Origin: Cryptomeria japonica
Lineage: Eukaryota; Streptophyta; Pinopsida; Cupressales; Cupressaceae
DNA length: 64,000 nt
Assembly (NCBI RefSeq): GCF_030272615.1
Contig: NC_081411.1
Span: 184,257,572 to 184,321,571 of the forward strand
Direction of reading: 5' to 3'
Positions 44,228-56,374 of this stretch are shown here, in pieces. Each line of letters starts with the position of its first letter. Position 1 is the first letter of the stretch. The position numbers and the translations under genes are program-made. The notes beneath the pieces are model-generated. The model saw only the letters and a list, made by a program, of their open reading frames with translations. It was not told where the DNA came from and did not search any database.

Positions 44228-45556
44228 GAATGATTCAGGATGATTGATGCATGTTGATTGATGATGTAATTTACTATAAGGATGGGATATATTTGGTACA
44301 TGAATCAAGACAAAGAAAATATTTTGAGGGTTGTTCATGACACACCTTTAGCAGGACATATGGGTTACTTTAAGACCTAGAGAAAGGTTAGGGAAAGATT
44401 TTCATGGAGGGGTCTTAAGGATTATGTCCTTACACATGCACGTGAGTGTTTGACTTATCAATAAAATTGCAGCCATTACCAATTCCTGAGAAAAAGTGGG
44501 AGAGTATTTCTGTGGATTTTATTACACATCCTTGCAAAGTCTAGGGCAAGGACTATATTTTTGTAGTGGTTGATCGGTTGACAAAATTTTCTTATGTTCA
44601 TACCATTGTAGCCAATTGGACAACCTCTCATGTAGTAGAGTTTTTTTTCCATGAGGTATTCATATCACATGGACTGCCAAAGACCATTATCAGTGATCGA
44701 GATAGCAAGTATCTCAGTATTTTCTTGCAGGAGTTATTCCAATTAGCAGGCATAGAGTTATTGTGTAGCACTAGCTACCACCCACAAACGGATGGGCATA
44801 CAAAGATCGTTAATAAGTGGGAGGAAGTTTATCTTCGTAGCTATGTTGTGGGTCAGTAGAAGGCATGGGTCGGGTGGTTGTATTTGGGACAACATTGCTA
44901 TAATACCACATATCATATGTCCATTGGTATGTCACCATTTTGAGTTTTGTATGGTTATGACCCATTGACCTTTATAGACCTACTCATAGATGATAGAAGA
45001 GCTCCTCATGCTAGAGATTGGTTGCAAGATCATCAAGATATCCTTAGAAATCTCAGGGCTAACATACATCAGGCACAAAATCAACAAAAGTTATATGTTG
45101 AACACCACAGGATAGAGAGGTCATTTGAGATTAATGACATGGTTTAGTTACATCTTCTGCCATATAGATAGAGCTCATTGAAGAGGAGTGGCGCAAAAAA
45201 GCTTATGCGAAGGTTTTATGGACCATACAAGATTCTGAGGATGGTTGGAAAGGTGGCATATGAGCTTGAGCTGCCATTGAATAACAAGATTCACAATGTT
45301 TTCATGTATCCTATTTCAATAAGGTAACAATGTAGCATGTTGTTCCTACAGCCAACTTACCACTCTTTGATGAGGAAGGGAAATTAGTCTTCGTTCTAGT
45401 CGAGGTTCTGGAGGTGAGAGAAAGGAAGTTAAGAAGTCATGTGATCAAGGAATACTTAATACATATGAAAGGTTTACTTTTAGAGGATGCCTCTTGGGAA
45501 GGTGAGGATATCTTGTAACATCAAACATTGCAATTGCTTGAGGGAAAGCAATTCCG
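44228..45556 (+). pseudogene. Chromovirus integrase and chromodomain relic
   Basis: Continuation of the chromovirus pol. The N-terminal zinc-binding region is recognisable but broken (frameshift after FEG, then HDTPLAGHMGYFK and ARECLTYQ, where the second Cys of the expected C-x2-C is Tyr). The catalytic core holds SVDFI (first Asp) and IISDRDSKY (second Asp), but the Glu position in the PQTDGHTKIVNKW block is Lys, which would abolish strand transfer. Downstream, 44947-45147 encodes the C-terminal region (YGYDPLTFIDL). 45400-45520 resembles a chromodomain (EVRERKLRSHVIKEYL, then LLLEDASWEGEDIL). Several stops interrupt it. Confidence 0.88.
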
Positions 45557-45568
45557 AGCAAAGAGGAT
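45557..45568 (+). other. Chromovirus polypurine tract
   Basis: GAGCAAAGAGGA-like purine run immediately before the 3' LTR; it carries a single C. Confidence 0.6.
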
Positions 45569-47034
45569 TGTAACATCCCCTTCTTCTCAATGATCATTCA
45601 AGGGGTGAGATTAATACATTTCCACATTCTCATGGGTTGTGTGTCATTAGGGAATGTGTTTTTGGCTTAAGGGGACTTCATGAAGATTATTTATAATTAT
45701 CTATGGATAACTTTATTTTATAAGTTACTTTATTCATTAAGCCCAAACTTTATAAAGTGAATCTATAAAATAAAGCTTATAATTTAAAGTAATGGAGATT
45801 TGATAAAGTCAAATTAAGAGAACAACTTCTGGATTTGATTGTGTACAAGTTTCTAATTAGCAAAGTTTCGGATCACGCTCCCTGATCCATCATCGGGATG
45901 AAAGAGAATTCAAGAAATGTAAAAAATAAAATTATTTAGAATTTTTCTTGTGCTCGGCAAGGTGTTTGAAAGTTATTTCCCATATAATTTTTTGTGCGTG
46001 GGTTTTTGGTGAAAAGAGAATTCGACTTTATTTTGGGGAGAAGCTCATTTTTGGCCACTATGGTATCGATATTTTTCGAGAAGAACAAGTTTATGTGCAC
46101 CTCAAAGGACAAAAACCCTAAGAGGACTATGGATTGGATGTAGCCCCAATCCACTATTTTGAGTTGCATTGTTATTTCATGATTGTGTTTAGCCCGACAT
46201 TATTATATTTCGGGTGAGAATGCAATCACTGTTCATAGATGTGTGCTTTTGGTTGAAGACGACAATGATGAGGATGTTGTGGTCTACCTGTATTGTTCAC
46301 CTCCTGACTCTTTAGATGCATGAGTATCTTGGAATGAGAACACTACTGTTAGCGATAACAGGTTGGGAAGTGTAGGCAGGTTCCAGTGGTGCCACTGCAA
46401 GGGCGCCACTCTATCGAAGCTCTCAGCACCAACATACCGGATAAATATCCTTAGAGCAGACCATCCTCTAGGATGCAATCAGGAACAACAGGGATTTTGG
46501 AACAATATGGGTTAGATATCAGCCAAACTAGGCAGTCTCCAACCATGAATTAATGTCTGACATACATATTTTAATATTGAAATATTTAATATTGAAATTG
46601 ATTATAAATCATTGTATTGCTAAAATATTCTTAAGCCTTAGTAATGACCTGGCCTAATTTGTAATGAATGGAAGTATGGAAAGAAACTAGTAGTGATCTC
46701 TAAAACTTTTTTGCCCAGAAACATTATTATATTGTAATTATTACTTGTTTTGTATGGAACAAGTTATGTGTCTCTCTCTATCTCTCTCTCTCTATATAAG
46801 GTTTCTTTTGCCCTATTGTTATTTTGCCAAAATCATAAGATTATATTGATGTTCCTTGCTATTATTTAGTATATTTATTATGTTTTTGAAAATGAGAACA
46901 ATTACCATGCAAACTCACACTCTGCAAACAAAACTCAATCAGTTAACTAGACAAGTGTTTGACAAAATGTCTCAAGACCAAATCAGTAAGAAAACAAACA
47001 AATTTTAGGATAGAATTGGTAAGGGGTCTTTACA
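45569..47034 (+). repeat. Chromovirus 3' LTR
   Basis: TGTAACATCCCCTTC at the start, GGGGTCTTTACA at the end. It holds about 115 bp at ~45835-45945 (with TTTCGGATCACGCTCCCTGA) that the 5' LTR lacks, bordered by AAATTA on both sides, and has no large microsatellite. Confidence 0.93.
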
Positions 47035-47106
47035 CATATTTGAAAGGGTAACTCCCAAACCAAAGTGGATTCCAAAATATCGAGTGATTTTTCCATGCCT
47101 GATATG
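47035..47106 (-). mobile_element. LINE, continuation across the chromovirus insertion
   Basis: Read on the reverse strand this gives HGKITRYFGIHFGLGVTLSN, the reverse transcriptase segment that in plant LINEs directly precedes the part encoded at 19860-19938. Joining the two sides across one copy of CATAT restores the reading frame. A second LTR element begins at 47107, so the LINE is interrupted again here; the rest must lie beyond the window. Confidence 0.85.
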
Positions 47107-47770
47107 TGTAGACACCTAAAATTATCCAACTTAACTAAATAAATATTTTATTTATTTAATTTTTTATCCTAAACCTTCTTTTAAGTAAATAGATTTATTT
47201 ATTAAATTAATTCATTTATCATTTTCTAGCTCTTTCCCTCTTTAAATAAATATTTTTATTTATTTAAATTATTCTTTTTCCTAAATTAAATAAATATTTT
47301 ACTTATTAATTGGCCTCACTTCCTCTATTAATGAAATAAATATTTATTTATTTATTTAATCCATTAGCCTTTTAACTCTATGACACATGTCATTTATCTC
47401 TTAATTTTCCTCTACCTACCCTCTTGGTTATTTAATTATTTTTCCTAACTACGCTCTTATTGTTTTATCATTTTCTCTACCTACCCTTTAATCTTAGCCG
47501 ACCATTTATTTTTTCACCTCTTAATCCTATCCCTCCAATTTCAAAGGTCTTTATATAAGAGGGTTCTTTCATCTTTATAGGATCCTAATAAGAAATTTAG
47601 CAATTGGAAATCTAGCATTGGAATGTACTTTTCGCATTCTAGCATTCTTGTTTTGCATCCATCATATTTCAAATCTTCATTTACCATAGCTTTTTGTACT
47701 CTATTTAGAATGTGGAATTAAATCTTGGATCTTAATTCCATAAGATCTCAGACATTTTCCCTCGTTTACA
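47107..47770 (+). repeat. Tat-2 5' LTR
   Basis: Starts TGTAGACACCTAAAATTATCC-like (first ten bases TGTAGACACC) and ends CCTCGTTTACA. The upper half is rich in AAATAAATATTTTATTT strings. A TATATAAG at 47552-47559 is a good TATA box, giving transcription in the LTR's last ~200 bp. Confidence 0.8.
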
Positions 47771-47790
47771 TTTGGCATGCTCGGTGGGAC
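47771..47790 (+). other. Tat-2 primer binding site (tRNA not identified)
   Basis: TTTGGCATGCTCGGTGGGAC abuts the LTR end. Position and the TGGC start fit a primer binding site; the tRNA is not assigned. Confidence 0.6.
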
Positions 47791-50651
47791 ATGCATTTGT
47801 CCTTTAAATTGTTTGGTTTTCGCTTGATAGAAGTTTAGTATTTTGACTTGTTTGTTGCAGGAGGCTTTAACAAGATTAGTTTGAAATTTTATTTTATTTG
47901 GTCAGCAGGCGTGATTCTGGATTTAAATCATTTGTTTTGCAGGTTGGCTTCAAGATTGATCCAAGATTTGGCAACAAAATTCACATTCCAATCTGGTTTT
48001 CTACTTGTAAAACCCATTTTTCACTAGTAGCCTGCAAAATCTTATTTTCTGCAGTAACTCTTGTTGTTTTCTGGTTTTTACTTGCAAACAAACCTACAAA
48101 TTTTTCTAGTTTTTTGGGATTTATCATTTGATTTTTTACTTGTGTTAATTTTTTTTTTTTTTTAAATTACATTGTCGTGCTTCTAAATTTGCAGATTTGT
48201 TGTGTGGCTTGCCTGTACTTCCAAATTTTTGGAAAATATACTGTCGAAACATCAAACTTACCTTGCCTCGGCTTCTAAATTTTCCTTAGTTGATTGTCAA
48301 ACAACTAATGTGTCTCGCATATCATTAATGTCATTCGGCATTCGTCTAGAAATTTTTGAAAAATCCTTTCAACAATTTTATTTTGTGGATATCCTCAAGT
48401 GCTCAAGTGAAGTTTGTTTTGTTAATTTTTAGTTTTTAGTCTTAATTTTTTTTAGTTTTAGTTTTTTTTAATTTCGTAGTTTAGTTTTAGATTTTATTTT
48501 TTTAGTTTTTAGTTTTAATTTTGACTAAGTGTTTTTTTCCTTTTTTAATTTCTTTGTTCTGTGCGTAAAGTTTTTGTTTTTGTTTATTTTGTGGTTGTAT
48601 GAAGTTTTGGTTTCTTTAATTTTTGTTCTAAGTTTTTCATTTAGTTTTAGATTTTAATTTTTTAGTTTTAGGTTTCTATTTTAATTTTGTTTTAGTTTTA
48701 GCTTTAGATTTTATTCTTTTAGTTTCTTTGTTGTGTGCGTGAAGTTTTTGATTTTTCTGGTGAAGTTTTGTTTTTTAGTTTAATTTAGATTTTTGTTTAG
48801 TTTTTCATTTTTCATTTTTATTTTAACATTTGGTTTTTAAGTTTTAGTTTAAAAAAAAATTAATTTAGTTTTTAATAATTTAATGTAGTTTAGATTAGTT
48901 TTAGTTTCTTTTAATTTAATTTAAATCAAAGTTGTTTGTTTTTAATTTTAATTTAGTTTACTTTTTTTTTTATCTAATTTTAATTATTTTTAATTTTTAA
49001 TTTATTAGCTTAGATTTTAATTGGTTAATTTAGTTTTCAATTTTTAATTTGTTTATTTATATTAGTTTTAGATTTTAATTTGTTAATTTAGTTTTAGTTT
49101 TTAATTTGTTAATTTAGATCTATTTTGTTACTTAGATTAATTTGTTTGTTAGTCATGTGGTGTGATTGTTTGGTGTGTTTGCCTTGATCTTGAAGGTTAA
49201 TCTTTTGAATTTTGTCTTGTGTAGGGCATCTATTTTCATGTGTCAAAGGCAATATCTTGAAACTACTAATAACATTTGGTGCAAGACATTTCACAAAGAC
49301 TTGATTTTGCAACCAATTGTCTATTAGTTTAGTGAACACTTCAATTGGTGCTTTAAAACTAACTAGCATCTTTTGTGTCATGAGCAATGGGCTCTTTTTG
49401 TTTTACCTTTAGAGGGTCTGCCTCCCAAGAAGCCCTTAAGGCTCAGTGAGAGGGAATGACCCAAGTGGCAAGAGGATGAAGCCAATCCCTTCCAAGCCAT
49501 TATAAACAAATGCATTTGTGATGAAAGTTGTAAGCGATGAGTGTTATAAGTTGTGATAATGCCATTATGTCTCCCTCAGTGCTCGTGTGGCATGTGAAAA
49601 CGTGTAGAGCGTAGCCTTTGCAGGTTGGGAGGCCTCCTTTAACGGAGTAGAAAACGCTACTGATTATGGCCACTCATACAAATACCTTGACTACGAACCC
49701 TTATGTTTAGATTTACTCAAACCCTTGTACTTGTTGACTCAGGCATTGTGATAGGCACATGCCAAAGAAACCCCTCATGTGCCCTTCAATTTGAGATAGT
49801 AAATTTCTTGGGAAGTGATGACCTAAAAAAATTAAAGCTTGGTATGCCTGAGAAATGAGTGTCGTGGAGAGGATCCAGTGCTACCAAGCTTCTAACTATC
49901 CAACTAAATGTGGTATTTGATTGCAAGGGGATTCAACAAGTATTGTTCTTGCTAGCCTTGAGATTGTACTTAAATGTGTTTTCATTTCAAAATCTAACAA
50001 ACATTGTATTTGTCATGTTTTCTGACTATGTGCAAACCAAACAAGAACATTTCATAATCAACACCACACTTGAAATCGAAACATTTTACAAAAAATTTGG
50101 TCTAATATTCTAAGTATTCATCCACATTGCAAAAACCAACATGGAAAAACAAAATTGCCATTGAAACATTGAACCTGTGTTCTCAAAACAATCATTTCAA
50201 ATCTCTTGAGATATCATTTCACAGTTCTGATATTTTTTTGGTCCTTGCATAGTCTCCACCTAGTCACACCTTTCATCCTTGCACATCTCACTTAGTCATA
50301 CCTATTCTTTGCATATTTTGATCATCCCATTCAATCATACATTTATTCCTTGCATAACACCTTTATTCTTTACATCCTTTAGATTGCTTCATCTCATTGC
50401 ATATTCAGTCCTTGCACTTATTCATTGGTTAAACAAGTCTTAGCCTTTCATTTATGCTACTCTTTTAAGGTCTTGAAACAAACATTGGTTTTCAATCCTC
50501 TCATATCAGTTGAGGCACATCACCCTGGAGTTAGGGAACATTTAAGCATCTTTGAGTTGGGTAGTCTGCTTGGAGCTCACCATCTCCTACATAGTACACC
50601 CTCACTTGATCACTTTTCCTTGTGTCTATCCATCATAACACAAGTAAAACC
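47791..50651 (+). other. Tat-2 leader with T-rich low-complexity tract
   Basis: 48420-49135 is a degenerate (TTTTAGTTTTTAATTT)-type tract of about 700 bp on the forward strand. 49390-49860 is more complex (AAGGCTCAGTGAGAGGGAAT, then GACCCAAGTGGCAAGAGGAT) and looks like conserved leader sequence. No coding frame is supported. The region ends where the reverse-strand element inserted. Confidence 0.55.
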
Positions 50652-51605
50652 TGTTGGAATAAAGGATCACTGAGAGGGCGAGTGAATTAGTGATCTACCA
50701 AGAAACAAATTTTTTGACTTAGTCTCAAACCACCAGAAGCATATGCAAGAAACTAAAATGCAGAAAAATAAGATAATCAACCACAAAATCATAACACCAA
50801 GATTTTTAAGTGGAAACCCAAATGGGAAAAACCACAGTGGGATTTGAACCCACTATATTATTCTACTATGACCAATAGCAAAATAATATTATAAAAGGGG
50901 AATGTAATAGCATTCAGGCACACTTCCTAGAGCTTACAGCTCAATTACAATAAGGGATGCAAATCCAGAAGGCTCACTGCCTTACAAATATTTTAAAATA
51001 ACGAATTACAATTATTAAACACCAAAATAGCATCAAACAATGCCTGGATGAATTCTAGTTAAGTGCATAAAGTCTGATTGTACCACCTCTTCTACTCTAC
51101 TCTATTTTCTTTCTTAGTCAGCTATTGGATCAAGAATGTGTGCGTGAAACTATGCCAAAATGATTTCTCACTTACAACTTTCTCATATCGCTTCATACAA
51201 CACACCAAAAAGATCTTCTACACCAGTCTTATATATCTGCAATCACAAAATAAATAATTATCAACTTGGCCTTTAGTGTAACATGTAATCATGAGTTATC
51301 TTAAACCAGATCATCAAAAACATACGTGGATCAATCAAATGATGTGAAAATATCTTCCATGAGTCGGCCCTATCACCTCATACATGAATCTCACCACCAC
51401 AATCACTGGAAAGCTTCTAGACCGAAAGTTGCACTACTTATCTTGAAATATCGGAGCTAGATTACTGGTTACCAAACCACAATAACTTTTGGATATCAAA
51501 ATTCATGATTATCAGATAGGATTTCCAATGAGAGTTGTCATCAATGACAACCCTAAACCATTAATCAAGCATCGATATCCACCAGATGAGTATCAGTTGC
51601 CAACA
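50652..51605 (-). repeat. 3' LTR of the reverse-strand non-autonomous element
   Basis: On the forward strand it starts TGTTGGAATAAAGGATCACT and ends TTGCCAACA. Next to it the reverse-strand polypurine tract lies at 51606-51617. Confidence 0.9.
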
Positions 51606-52098
51606 ATCTCCCCCTCTGGCATTGATGGAAACACTCATAAAAAATGACTAAGTGTTGAAACATGTACACCAGATCAAAATTTCTAAGGCTCCCCCTTAGA
51701 TGAAACACTAAAAAAATCTATAGCAACCTATCAACCCAAAAACTTGCATTGTTCTATACATTTTTCACTCTACTCTCCCCCTTTGACAACAATGCTTAAG
51801 ATGGCATGCTCCTCAACAACTTATGTACAAGAGTGTATGTCGGATATATTATACATACTTGAAGATATATGCAAAAATGGTCTTCCAAGATCCTAGGTGA
51901 GTATCCCACCCATTGTTCAAGTTATCCAAAACTATGATGAATGCACTGAAAACATAGGCATGAATCTCCACATCCTTCAATTCAATTGAAACAAGTTGTG
52001 CCGTAGCCTTCAATACAATCTACTTTATTATTCAACATGGTGTCCATCTCGGAGGAAATCAAGTTCCGGAGTTCACCAACTCTCCTCACAATTTTGTC

Positions 52099-52443
52099 TT
52101 AATCTGCATTAAGTCTTGAGATTTGATCATTTAGAGCCATTACTTGCCCTTCTATGCTACTAGTTAGGGCTACATTTGAGTCAAATGATTGTGAAATACC
52201 AGCTAGTTTACCCTGACAAATACCAATCTTCTTGTCTATATCAACTATGATCTTAGGAAAAATAAGAGAAGACTTATATATCTTACCACCTTTAGATAGT
52301 GCCCCAAAGATTGTTTGCAAACCCTTATTTAATCTCACTCTGTCATCCTCTACCATCTTCGAGAAAGTTTGTATATGAACCTCCTTAAATTTGTCTAATA
52401 CCCGCTTGGTGGTCAATGATAACTTTAAGAAACCCCCTCTCAA
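52099..52443 (-). pseudogene. Unrecognised ORF segment 2b of the reverse-strand element
   Basis: Reverse-strand frame (MRGGFLKLSLTTKRVLDKFK, then SKMVEDDRVRLNKGLQTIFG, ending EGQVMALNDQISRLNAD). Coiled-coil-like. It probably continues segment 2a. Followed by the non-coding 3' end and polypurine tract. Family not recognised. Confidence 0.45.
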
Positions 52444-53292
52444 AAAATTGTATAAAATCTTGGAGGATATTTAATTTTTAAAAATAAGAATAATATTCTT
52501 TATTGGCGAATCTTTCCTCTTTTGATAAAGAAAAATAAATTTATTGGCGTATATCAATTTTTTTTGGTAGAAAATATTGGTGAATCTGGGAAAATAATAA
52601 GACCATAAATTAATTACTATTGCAAGTCCTTTCATTTAAAAAAATAGTCATTTATATAAAATTAAAGGCCTAAAGGTGGAAATCGTTAATGAGTTTAAGG
52701 GGTAGACTCTATTTAGTTTCTACCATTAACTTAAAATAATCTAATAGCCCTCTTTGTATTTTGTGAGATAAAATGTACCAACAATTTTTAATACTCATGG
52801 GGCCAAAAAATTATTTTAGACCATTAATTTTCATTGAGGTCAACAATTCAAAAGCAATTTTAAACGCCACAAGCATTACAGCTTGTAGGTACAATTTACC
52901 TCATGGAATACATTGAAGTTCATTAGATTATATTTTAAATAAATGCTGGCAACTAAAGATTGTTGATATAACCCTAAATTAACTAATAGTTATAATATAT
53001 TATTGGCAAATCAATTTAGATTTCTCTAATAAAATATAAAATCTTGGCGAATTTAATCCAATTATTGGCAAATTAATTTAGATTTTTATAATAAAATATA
53101 AAATGTTGGTGAATTTAATCTAATCATGTATAGAATATCGTGGCGAATCTTTGAGTTAAAAAAATTAAGAAAATAAATTCTCTAGCAATTTAAATAACAC
53201 TAAAATAAAATTTATAAAAGTTGAACTTATTAGCTGAATTTTGATTCCCAAATTTCAAAAAATAGCCAATTGGCGAATATTAATCACTAAAA
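52441..53292. repeat. AT-rich insertion with recurring TTGGCGAAT motif
   Basis: About 850 bp of AT-rich DNA between two ORF segments. ATTGGCGAAT or one-base variants occur at least eight times (near 52504, 52542, 52568, 53003, 53053, 53066, 53104, 53271), and a TTAGATTT..AATAAAATATAAAAT.TTGG unit is repeated at ~53017 and ~53081. No terminal repeats were established. An AAAAATT at both edges could be a duplication but is weak. Confidence 0.5.
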
Positions 53293-53295
53293 ATT

Positions 53296-53523
53296 TCACT
53301 TTTTCTCCAATGATTCAAAATTGGTCCTGATGTTGTTGATCAACTGTGAAAGATTACCAGAGGAGTTGGAGTTTGGATCTAATTTTACTTTTGGTACCAC
53401 CTTCTGCAAAATACCTATAGATATCTCAATTAACTTCTTGTTCTCATTCTCTGAATTTACTAAGTCTTGACTAGCTTGACACTGGACTACTGCAGCTACC
53501 ACTAGCCTTTCTACCGGGGACAT
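53296..53523 (-). pseudogene. Unrecognised ORF segment 2a of the reverse-strand element
   Basis: Reads MSPVERLVVAAVVQCQASQD, then NKKLIEISIGILQKVVPKVK, ending NIRTNFESLEKK. Helical, coiled-coil-like composition. Its continuation on the reverse strand appears at 52443 after an AT-rich interruption of about 850 bp. Confidence 0.45.
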
Positions 53524-54159
53524 CTATCCGATATCAATAGGTTTATCAAAATTAATAGAGATCTATGGGAGATTCTTTTCCCTTTGACCTCAAGAGTGTT
53601 AATTGCGAAGACTACCAAAACATTGACAGTTATCTGCTCTACCTTCCCATATGCCTTATCCTTCTCTGCCTCTTCTTTTCCTGCAAGTAGTTACTACTCA
53701 ATAAGAACTTCTTCTTTACCATTTACTTGTGCATCGGTGTCGTCACTTGGTGCAGCAACATTCTTTGGGGTCTCTTGAGCCTCTTCACCTTTCATCTCCA
53801 CTTTGTCTGGAGGATTTTGACTATTTGTAACATCAAGGGTTGAAAGGGTTTGGTCTACTAGATGAGATGTGTCATCATTCTAAGATTCATCTTCATTGAT
53901 CGCTACCTGATTGTTCTTTAGAAACATTCTCCATATCTCTTTTGCTTCTTTTCTCACTTCTTCAATCCTTCCAACCATAAGCCTGTTCATTATGTTTTTC
54001 CTTTTGAATTCCTTCAGACTGGCTAGCTCCATAAGTCTATCAACCTCTTCTTGAGATATACAAGCACTTATGTTTATCAATTCTCACTCTTTCATTTCTT
54101 TATCTAATATGCTTGTTGTTAGCCTCCTAGCATCAAGAATATTATACAAATCTTTGGGA

Positions 54160-56130
54160 ATACTATGTTATAGCTCAATTAATGACTTGTTGAAGTTATG
54201 AAGATGCAACACAACAGCTTCCCCAACTTCCCTTTTCTCATTTTCATGAAAATCATCATAGTATACATTAATTTTCTTAAGAATTCCATCATTAACAATT
54301 TCATCAGTTAGTTCTTTTACAATAAATGGAGGAATAAAGGTATATTTACCCTCTACCTTGCCAGATTCAAGGTCCTTATCAAACTCTGTTCTTAGCCTTC
54401 TTCCTCTCTTAGTCCTATGGATTAGAGAGGGTTTTGGTTTTGAATTCTTTCTTTTCTTACCTTCAAACTTAGGTTTCCTGATTACTATGATAAATTCACC
54501 TTTCTTCTTTGCTTTCTCTGCTTGCTCATCTGATTCAGTCTTAGAAGCAACCAAAGATACAACAACATATGTCCTCTTTGGTTTCTCCTTCTTCTTCAAA
54601 ACTCTTTTCTCAAATGAGCTTTATGTTGTAGAAGGCTTTACCGAAGTAGGGGCACACTTGGTCTCCTTAGGATTTACCTTGGAAGGGACCGATTCATCCT
54701 TAGGATTCTTTGATTCTTCCATTTGTATTACCTTTTCCCTCACTTGCTTGGCTACCTCTCTAGTGAATTCCAATTGCATAGCCTCTTCTTCAGTCATTTT
54801 GGATACTTTTCTTTTTCTTGTCAGCTGGGTGAACTTCTTGTGTAACTCCAAATCTTTCTCCTTGAAGGTGCCAAATCTTGGTTCATTTGGATCCATCAGT
54901 TTGGTCAAAAGATGTTGAGCATAAGCGTTAAGTGTCTACGCATCAACCTCATATGCCATTGGCAAAATCCAAATTGTCTTGGGCTATACTGCCTCCATAT
55001 GACATTGGTCCTTATCGACCATGAAATAGATAGATTTTTCATACTTCTCCACCACTTACTTAGGAATCCTTTCCCTATCCTTCATTTTGCTTTGGAAAAT
55101 TTTAAAAAATCTCCACAAGGCAGTAGTTTGATTCTCCCTATTTCCCAATCTATATATTCCTTTCTTGATTTGGATGGCCATCGGTAAATCAAAAGACCAT
55201 TGAACTCTGCCTATTCTGGGAATGTCATTCATGAAATATAGTGCAAGACAGATGGTTAGAGAACCAAATTTACAAATATTCTTAATCTTATTTAAATTGC
55301 TGAGAAGCTCTTCAAGAAGAAATGAACATAGATCATACTGCACATCTTCCTTCACCATATGATATGTTGCATAAATTGTTGTACTGGAGACAAAATTTAG
55401 TTTGCTAGACTGGAATACTTTGTATCCAATGATCATGGATACAAATCTCACATAATGTTCCAAAATATAATCAATTATCATAGATCTGTTATCAAATTAC
55501 ACACTGGTTACCTTTGTAATGGTTGTGTTAGATACCTTCCCCAAATTACATTAGTCACTAGTTTGGTTTAGGCAAGTGACTGCATGGATGACCTGCTTGG
55601 TTATCTTGTATGGTTTGTCCAGACAAATAAACTCATCATGCACATGGCTCAAAATGTATCTCACCCAGTCATCTTCATTGTACAATGAGAAGTGAACAAA
55701 ATGCGTGAAACCCTTCCTCTGCAACCAAGCATATTCTGGTTTGAGATTTCCATCTCTGTCTCGGAGATATTTTTTTTAAATTGCTAGGATGGCCTCATTT
55801 CTAGTCTCCTCAGTGTTATAGTGAATATAAGATCTCACATCATCAACATGCAAAATTCCAGATGGTACAGACAAGAAAGCACTAGTGGGATCGTCCTCAA
55901 TTGACTTAAATGGATGTTTCTTGAATTGCGACCTCACTCTTCTGGAAACCTCAACTAGTAAGGGCATAGTAATAGAAAAAGATGCCATTTTGAGAAATTT
56001 AGGGTTCAAAATGTGCTTTAAATGCCTCTTGTTCTTGACGGATGCACAATAGTCATTGTCGGATTGCCTCAAAGCTTTTGATTGCCTTGGAAATTGGTTC
56101 TCCTTGCTCTGCTGCTTCAACTCTTCACTT
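54160..56130 (-). pseudogene. Long unrecognised ORF of the reverse-strand element
   Basis: Reverse-strand reading frame pieces at 56120-55776 (includes MASFSITMPLLVEVSRRVRS), 55481-55056 (YDLCSFLLEELLSNLNKIKN, then ALYFMNDIPRIGRVQWSF), 54908-54621 (KFTQLTRKRKVSKMTEEEAM) and 54599-54168 (Lys-rich, then YTFIPPFIVKELTDEIVND). They are separated by single stops or short gaps and appear to belong to one protein of about 600-650 residues: an ordered N-terminal half followed by a Lys/Glu-rich half. No RT, protease, integrase or known transposase motif is seen. It occupies the place of pol. It could be a captured host gene or an element-specific protein; I cannot assign a family. Confidence 0.5.
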
Positions 56131-56374
56131 GCAATGTGAGAAATGATTCATATTATCCCTTTTTAACCTTGCAAACCCTAACATTAAGTTGACAGAAATA
56201 CATTGATAAGGTACAACTAGATGCCCTATTCAACATAAATCACTCTACCAAATTCCAAGATTGATATGTGGAATTCTGAATAATTGTCTGCAATAAACCA
56301 TGATCGATCACAAATCTCTCCAGGGGGTTCTACAAGATTTTGCATGAAAATGCCACCCCCTAAGGCCAAAAGCC

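Larger units (their letters stand above)
19939..47034 (+). mobile_element. Ty3/gypsy chromovirus LTR retrotransposon with nested insertions
   Basis: The element has terminal TG..CA LTRs (19939-21805; 45569-47034), an initiator-methionine-tRNA type primer site, gag, protease, RT, RNase H, integrase and a C-terminal chromodomain-like segment, and a perfect 5-bp target duplication. Domain order PR-RT-RH-INT with a chromodomain places it among Ty3/gypsy chromoviruses (Tekay/Del-like by style; lineage is inference). Without the 18,963-bp nested element it measures about 8.1 kb. Stops, frameshifts and catalytic substitutions show it is dead. Confidence 0.93.
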
